From an uncultured Clostridium sp. (GTDB lineage Bacteria > Bacillota > Clostridia > Clostridiales > Clostridiaceae): a stretch of DNA of 64,000 nt. The stretch covers positions 1 through 64,000 of the forward strand of contig URKQ01000012.1 in NCBI GenBank assembly GCA_900548455.1. Reading direction: 5' to 3'. How positions within the stretch are numbered: position 1 is the first letter of the stretch; every line of letters begins with the position of its first letter. Under the pieces are notes generated by a model. That model was not told the DNA's origin. It saw nothing but the letters and a program-made list of their open reading frames with translations, and ran no database searches. Of this stretch, positions 61,331-64,000 are shown one piece after another. The position numbers and the translations under genes were made by a program.

Positions 61331-62353
61331 ATGAATAAAATAATGAAAATTGGTACAAGCGTTTTACTAGCTTCATTGATGTTAGTAGGATGTGGCACTG
61401 GATCAAAAGAAAAGGTTGAAGAAGCACCTAAAGACAATACAACAGTTGTAGAAGAGAAAATAGACATAAATATAGCATCCTTAAAGGGTCCTACTACAAT
61501 GGGCATGGTAAAATTAATGAGTGATTCAGAAGCTGGAACTACTAAAAATAACTATAAAGTTGAAATGTCAGGTTCAGCAGATGAAATTGTACCTAAAATA
61601 GTTAAGGGTGAAATAGATATGGCTGCAGTTCCATGTAATTTAGCATCTGTTTTATATAATAAGACAGAAGGTGGAATTAAAGTTGCTGCTATTAATACAT
61701 TAGGAGTATTATACATAGTTGAAAATGGGAATGAAATAAACTCTATAGAGGATTTAAAGGGAAAAACAATTTATAGTACTGGAAAAGAAACGACTCCAGA
61801 ATATGTTTTAAATTATGTTTTAAAAGAAAATGGAATAGATAAAGATAAGGATTTAACAATAGAATATAAATCTGAAGCTACAGAAGTAGCAGCAATACTT
61901 GCAGAAGATAAAACTGCTATTGCAATGCTTCCACAGCCATTTGTTACTATAGCTCAAAGTAAAAATGAAAACTTAAGGGTTGCCCTTGATATGACAAAAG
62001 AATGGGATAAACTTCAAGGAGATAAAGGTAGTGCATTAGTTACAGGTGTAGTAGTAGTAAGAAACGAATTTTTAGAAAATAACAAAGAAGCTGTAGATAA
62101 GTTTTTAGAGGAATATAAAGCTTCAACAGAATATGTAAATAGTAATTTAGAAGAAGCATCTTCTTTAATTGAAAAGTATAATATAGTTCCAGCAGCAGTT
62201 GCTAAAAAGGCAGTTCCAAATTGTAACATCACTTTTGTTTCTGGAGAGGAAATGAAGGATAAAGTAAGTGGATATTTAAATGTATTATTTGAACAAAATC
62301 CAAAATCTGTAGGTGGAAAACTTCCAGAAGATAATTTTTACTATAGTAAATAA
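61331..62353 (+). CDS. ABC transporter substrate-binding lipoprotein (NrtA/SsuA/ThiY type)
   Basis: A 340-residue exported lipoprotein. The signal KIMKIGTSVLLASLMLVGC ends in the lipobox L-V-G-C, so Cys is about residue 20-21. The mature part is a periplasmic-binding fold (IASLKGPTTMGMVKLM, KGEIDMAAVPCNLASVLYN, LKGKTIYSTGKETTPEYVL). The family takes up nitrate, sulfonates, thiamine precursors and similar compounds; the ligand cannot be read. ATG 61331 follows AAAGAAGGAAAGCA; the ORF can be extended to 61250 but would lose the signal. First gene of a complete importer. Confidence 0.9.
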   Translation: MNKIMKIGTSVLLASLMLVGCGTGSKEKVEEAPKDNTTVVEEKIDINIASLKGPTTMGMVKLMSDSEAGTTKNNYKVEMSGSADEIVPKIVKGEIDMAAVPCNLASVLYNKTEGGIKVAAINTLGVLYIVENGNEINSIEDLKGKTIYSTGKETTPEYVLNYVLKENGIDKDKDLTIEYKSEATEVAAILAEDKTAIAMLPQPFVTIAQSKNENLRVALDMTKEWDKLQGDKGSALVTGVVVVRNEFLENNKEAVDKFLEEYKASTEYVNSNLEEASSLIEKYNIVPAAVAKKAVPNCNITFVSGEEMKDKVSGYLNVLFEQNPKSVGGKLPEDNFYYSK

Positions 62354-62383
62354 AAATAATTATTAGCCACAATGAGGTGAGGT

Positions 62384-63160
62384 ATGAAAAAAGTTGATAA
62401 GAATAAGTTTATTAGAAGAACAATATCCATATTGTTTTGGATAGGTGTATGGCAGTTATTAAGTTCTTTTATAAAAAGCGAAATCTTAGTTGCATCACCA
62501 ATAAATGTGGCTAAAGCTTTTTTTGAATTGATAACTACTATTGATTTATGGTCATCTATAGCATTTTCTTTTATTAGGATAATTGGTGGCTTTTTTATTG
62601 CTTTAATTTTTGGGATAGTCTTAGCGGTATTATCATCTTATAGTAGATTTTTAAAAGAGATTATATATGTACCGATGACTATAATAAAAGCTACACCAGT
62701 AGCATCCTTTATTATAATAGCTTTAGTATGGATTAATGCAAGGAATCTATCAATATTTATTTCTTTTTTAATGGTGTTGCCTGTTATTTATACCAATGTA
62801 ATGAAGGGAATAGAAAATATAGATACTAAAATGAAGGAAATGCTAAGTGTTTTTAAAGTTTCCTTTGTGAAGAGGCTTAGGTATGTATATATCCCAAGTG
62901 TTATGCCTTTTTTAATATCAGCTATAAATATTTCTATGGGAATGGGTTTTAAGGCAGGAATAGCAGCTGAAATTATAGGTATCCCTACAGGTTCTATAGG
63001 AGAAAAATTATATCAAGCTAAAATATTTTTAAATACTCCAGAGCTATTTGCATGGACTATTATAATTATCTTAATAAGTGTTTGTTTTGAAAGAGTTTTT
63101 TTAATAGCAATTAATAATATAAATCGAAGATTGCTAGGAGGTTTTTCCAGTGGCAATTAA
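62384..63160 (+). CDS. ABC transporter permease (SsuC/ThiX type)
   Basis: A 258-residue membrane protein with six helices. The EAA-type loop that contacts the ATPase is around residues 145-165 (IDTKMKEMLSVFKVSFVKRL). The N-terminal ILFWIGVWQLLSSFIKSEIL and PSPxxV-like SPINVAKAFFEL are typical of the SsuC/TauC permease group. It lies 30 bases after the binding protein and overlaps the ATPase gene by 11 bases, so the three form one importer operon. Confidence 0.92.
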   Translation: MKKVDKNKFIRRTISILFWIGVWQLLSSFIKSEILVASPINVAKAFFELITTIDLWSSIAFSFIRIIGGFFIALIFGIVLAVLSSYSRFLKEIIYVPMTIIKATPVASFIIIALVWINARNLSIFISFLMVLPVIYTNVMKGIENIDTKMKEMLSVFKVSFVKRLRYVYIPSVMPFLISAINISMGMGFKAGIAAEIIGIPTGSIGEKLYQAKIFLNTPELFAWTIIIILISVCFERVFLIAINNINRRLLGGFSSGN

Positions 63161-63725
63161 AATAAAAAAATTATATAAAAGTTATAAAGGTAAGAAAGTA
63201 ATTAATGATTTGAATTTGGAAATTGAAGATGGAACTATATCTTGTATTATGGGACCATCTGGTTCAGGGAAGACTACCTTTTTAAATATTATTTTAGGAG
63301 TTGAAGTACCTGATAGTGGACAAGTATTAGGTATTGAAGATAGAAATATTGCTGTAGTTTTTCAAGAGGATCGACTTTGTGAGGGCTTTACGGGAAAGGA
63401 AAATGTAAAGCTAGTTTTAAAGAAAAAAGTTTCCAGTGAAGAAATATATAATAATTTTTATGAAGTAGGGCTAGAAGGTATTGAAAATAAAAAGGTATCC
63501 GAATTGAGTGGAGGAATGAAGAGAAGAGTTGCTATAGTTAGAGCATTGATGGCTCAAAGTGATATTATAGTAATGGATGAACCACTTAAGGGATTGGATA
63601 TAGATACAAAATTAAAGGTTATAAAATATATTAAGAAAAACTGTGAAGGTAAAACTTTAATATTTACTTCTCATGATATGGAAGAAGTGAAATTATTAAA
63701 AGCTAGTATATATAATTTAAAATAG
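63150..63725 (+). CDS. ABC transporter ATP-binding protein, short form (SsuB/ThiZ type)
   Basis: A 191-residue ATPase, about 50 residues shorter than usual. All catalytic motifs are present: Walker A GPSGSGKTT (about 37-45), Q-loop VVFQEDRLC, signature LSGGMKRRVA, Walker B IIVMDEP and H-loop FTSHDMEE; only the C-terminal extension is missing. It powers the permease and lipoprotein encoded upstream. The start is GTG 63150 after TAGGAGGTTTTTCCA. A terminator follows. Confidence 0.92.
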   Translation: MAIKIKKLYKSYKGKKVINDLNLEIEDGTISCIMGPSGSGKTTFLNIILGVEVPDSGQVLGIEDRNIAVVFQEDRLCEGFTGKENVKLVLKKKVSSEEIYNNFYEVGLEGIENKKVSELSGGMKRRVAIVRALMAQSDIIVMDEPLKGLDIDTKLKVIKYIKKNCEGKTLIFTSHDMEEVKLLKASIYNLK

Positions 63726-63738
63726 AAATTATTTATAA

Positions 63739-63773
63739 AAATAACACTGGTAGTTCTAGTGTTATTTTTTTTG
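63739..63773 (+). terminator. Terminator of the ABC importer operon
   Basis: AATAACACT and AGTGTTATT form a stem with a T-run of eight. Confidence 0.9.
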
Positions 63774-63852
63774 AATATTATTATATAAGAGTATAGTTTG
63801 TTTTAGAAGTTGAGCAATTGATATAATATTTTGAAAATAGATATTTTGTCAG

Positions 63853-63881
63853 TTGACAATTTTGAAAAATTTGTCTATAAT
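63853..63881 (+). promoter_or_regulatory. Consensus sigma-A promoter of a gene beyond the window
   Basis: TTGACA (63853-63858) and TATAAT (63876-63881) separated by exactly 17 bases, a perfect match to consensus. Transcription from near 63888 proceeds out of the window. Confidence 0.85.
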
Positions 63882-63901
63882 GCAAATTGTAGTGGTAGTA
63901 T

Positions 63902-63932
63902 AATTTACATAAATAGATTATTTATGTAAATT
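63902..63932 (+). promoter_or_regulatory. 13-bp perfect inverted repeat just downstream of the promoter
   Basis: AATTTACATAAAT (63902-63914) and ATTTATGTAAATT (63920-63932) with a 5-base spacer. It lies at about +14 to +44 of the predicted transcript. An operator for a repressor or a leader hairpin. No gene is seen before the window edge at 64000. Confidence 0.6.
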
Positions 63933-64000
63933 TATTATCATAATAAAAATTTAATTGTAATCATTGATTTGTTTTATAACGAGAAATATTCGTTAAGGAA

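Overview
The window is AT-rich chromosomal DNA of a low-GC Firmicute, most likely Clostridium in the narrow sense (cluster I). Evidence: the run queA-tgt-yajC-(TIGR04086-like)-scfA-scfB-secD-secF-apt-relA-dtd-hemZ-aspS, strong AGGAGG ribosome binding sites, many ATA/AGA codons, a complete oxidative ornithine Stickland gene set, and DUF2225, TIGR04540-like and clostridial 6S-like elements. No phage, insertion sequence or CRISPR array was seen. Nearly all genes lie on the + strand.

Layout. 1-15300: housekeeping block covering queuosine tRNA modification (queA, 5' end outside the window; tgt), Sec translocon accessories (yajC, secD, secF), the SCIFF peptide and its radical-SAM maturase, a RecJ-like DHH protein that has lost catalytic residues, apt, bifunctional relA/spoT, dtd, a metallo-beta-lactamase-fold hydrolase, hemZ and aspS. 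15380-16864: a probable 6S RNA with its own promoter, then a split ThrE-type exporter on the minus strand. 17182-26909: ornithine fermentation module. A PAS/AAA+/Fis activator is followed by a near-consensus sigma-54 promoter and a palindromic upstream site, then ord-ortA-ortB-oraS-oraE, a GlmL/MutL-like ATPase and ornithine racemase. D-ornithine is made by the racemase, mutated by B12/PLP aminomutase to 2,4-diaminopentanoate, oxidised by Ord and cleaved by OrtAB to alanine and acetyl-CoA.

26990-33994: mixed single genes (DUF1294, AEC transporter, orphan PqqD, nitroreductase, flavoprotein, DUF2225, EamA permease, VanY-like peptidase). 34110-35660: sipW-type signal peptidase plus a TasA/camelysin-like secreted protein, each preceded by a copy of the same ~40-nt RNA-like element. 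The first copy abuts an intrinsic terminator; the second abuts a hairpin that covers the ribosome binding site. This looks like a cis-regulatory RNA and is the best candidate here for something undescribed. 35819-43092: a tandem-repeat HTH-like protein, PepF, a membrane GDPD, a DinG-type helicase and an MscS channel.

43178-46092 (minus): a HgdB-family protein translationally coupled to a HgdB-activase fusion, resembling double-cubane cluster protein systems. 46216-46559: tRNA-Gly(CCC) and tRNA-Glu(CTC). 46685-53050: MprF-like flippase-domain protein, Crp/Fnr regulator with HutD, a thioredoxin-like gene with an in-frame TGA inside its active-site motif, a YtcJ-type amidohydrolase and a zinc-ribbon protein. 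52382-56921: BceRS/BceAB-like two-component system and ABC exporter. 57204-63725: serine hydrolase, pseudouridine synthase, FUSC protein, Nudix hydrolase and a three-gene NrtA/ThiY-type ABC importer. The window ends in a leader with a consensus sigma-A promoter and a 13-bp inverted repeat; its gene lies beyond the edge.

All names come from reading the sequence and remembered family knowledge. No database search was run.
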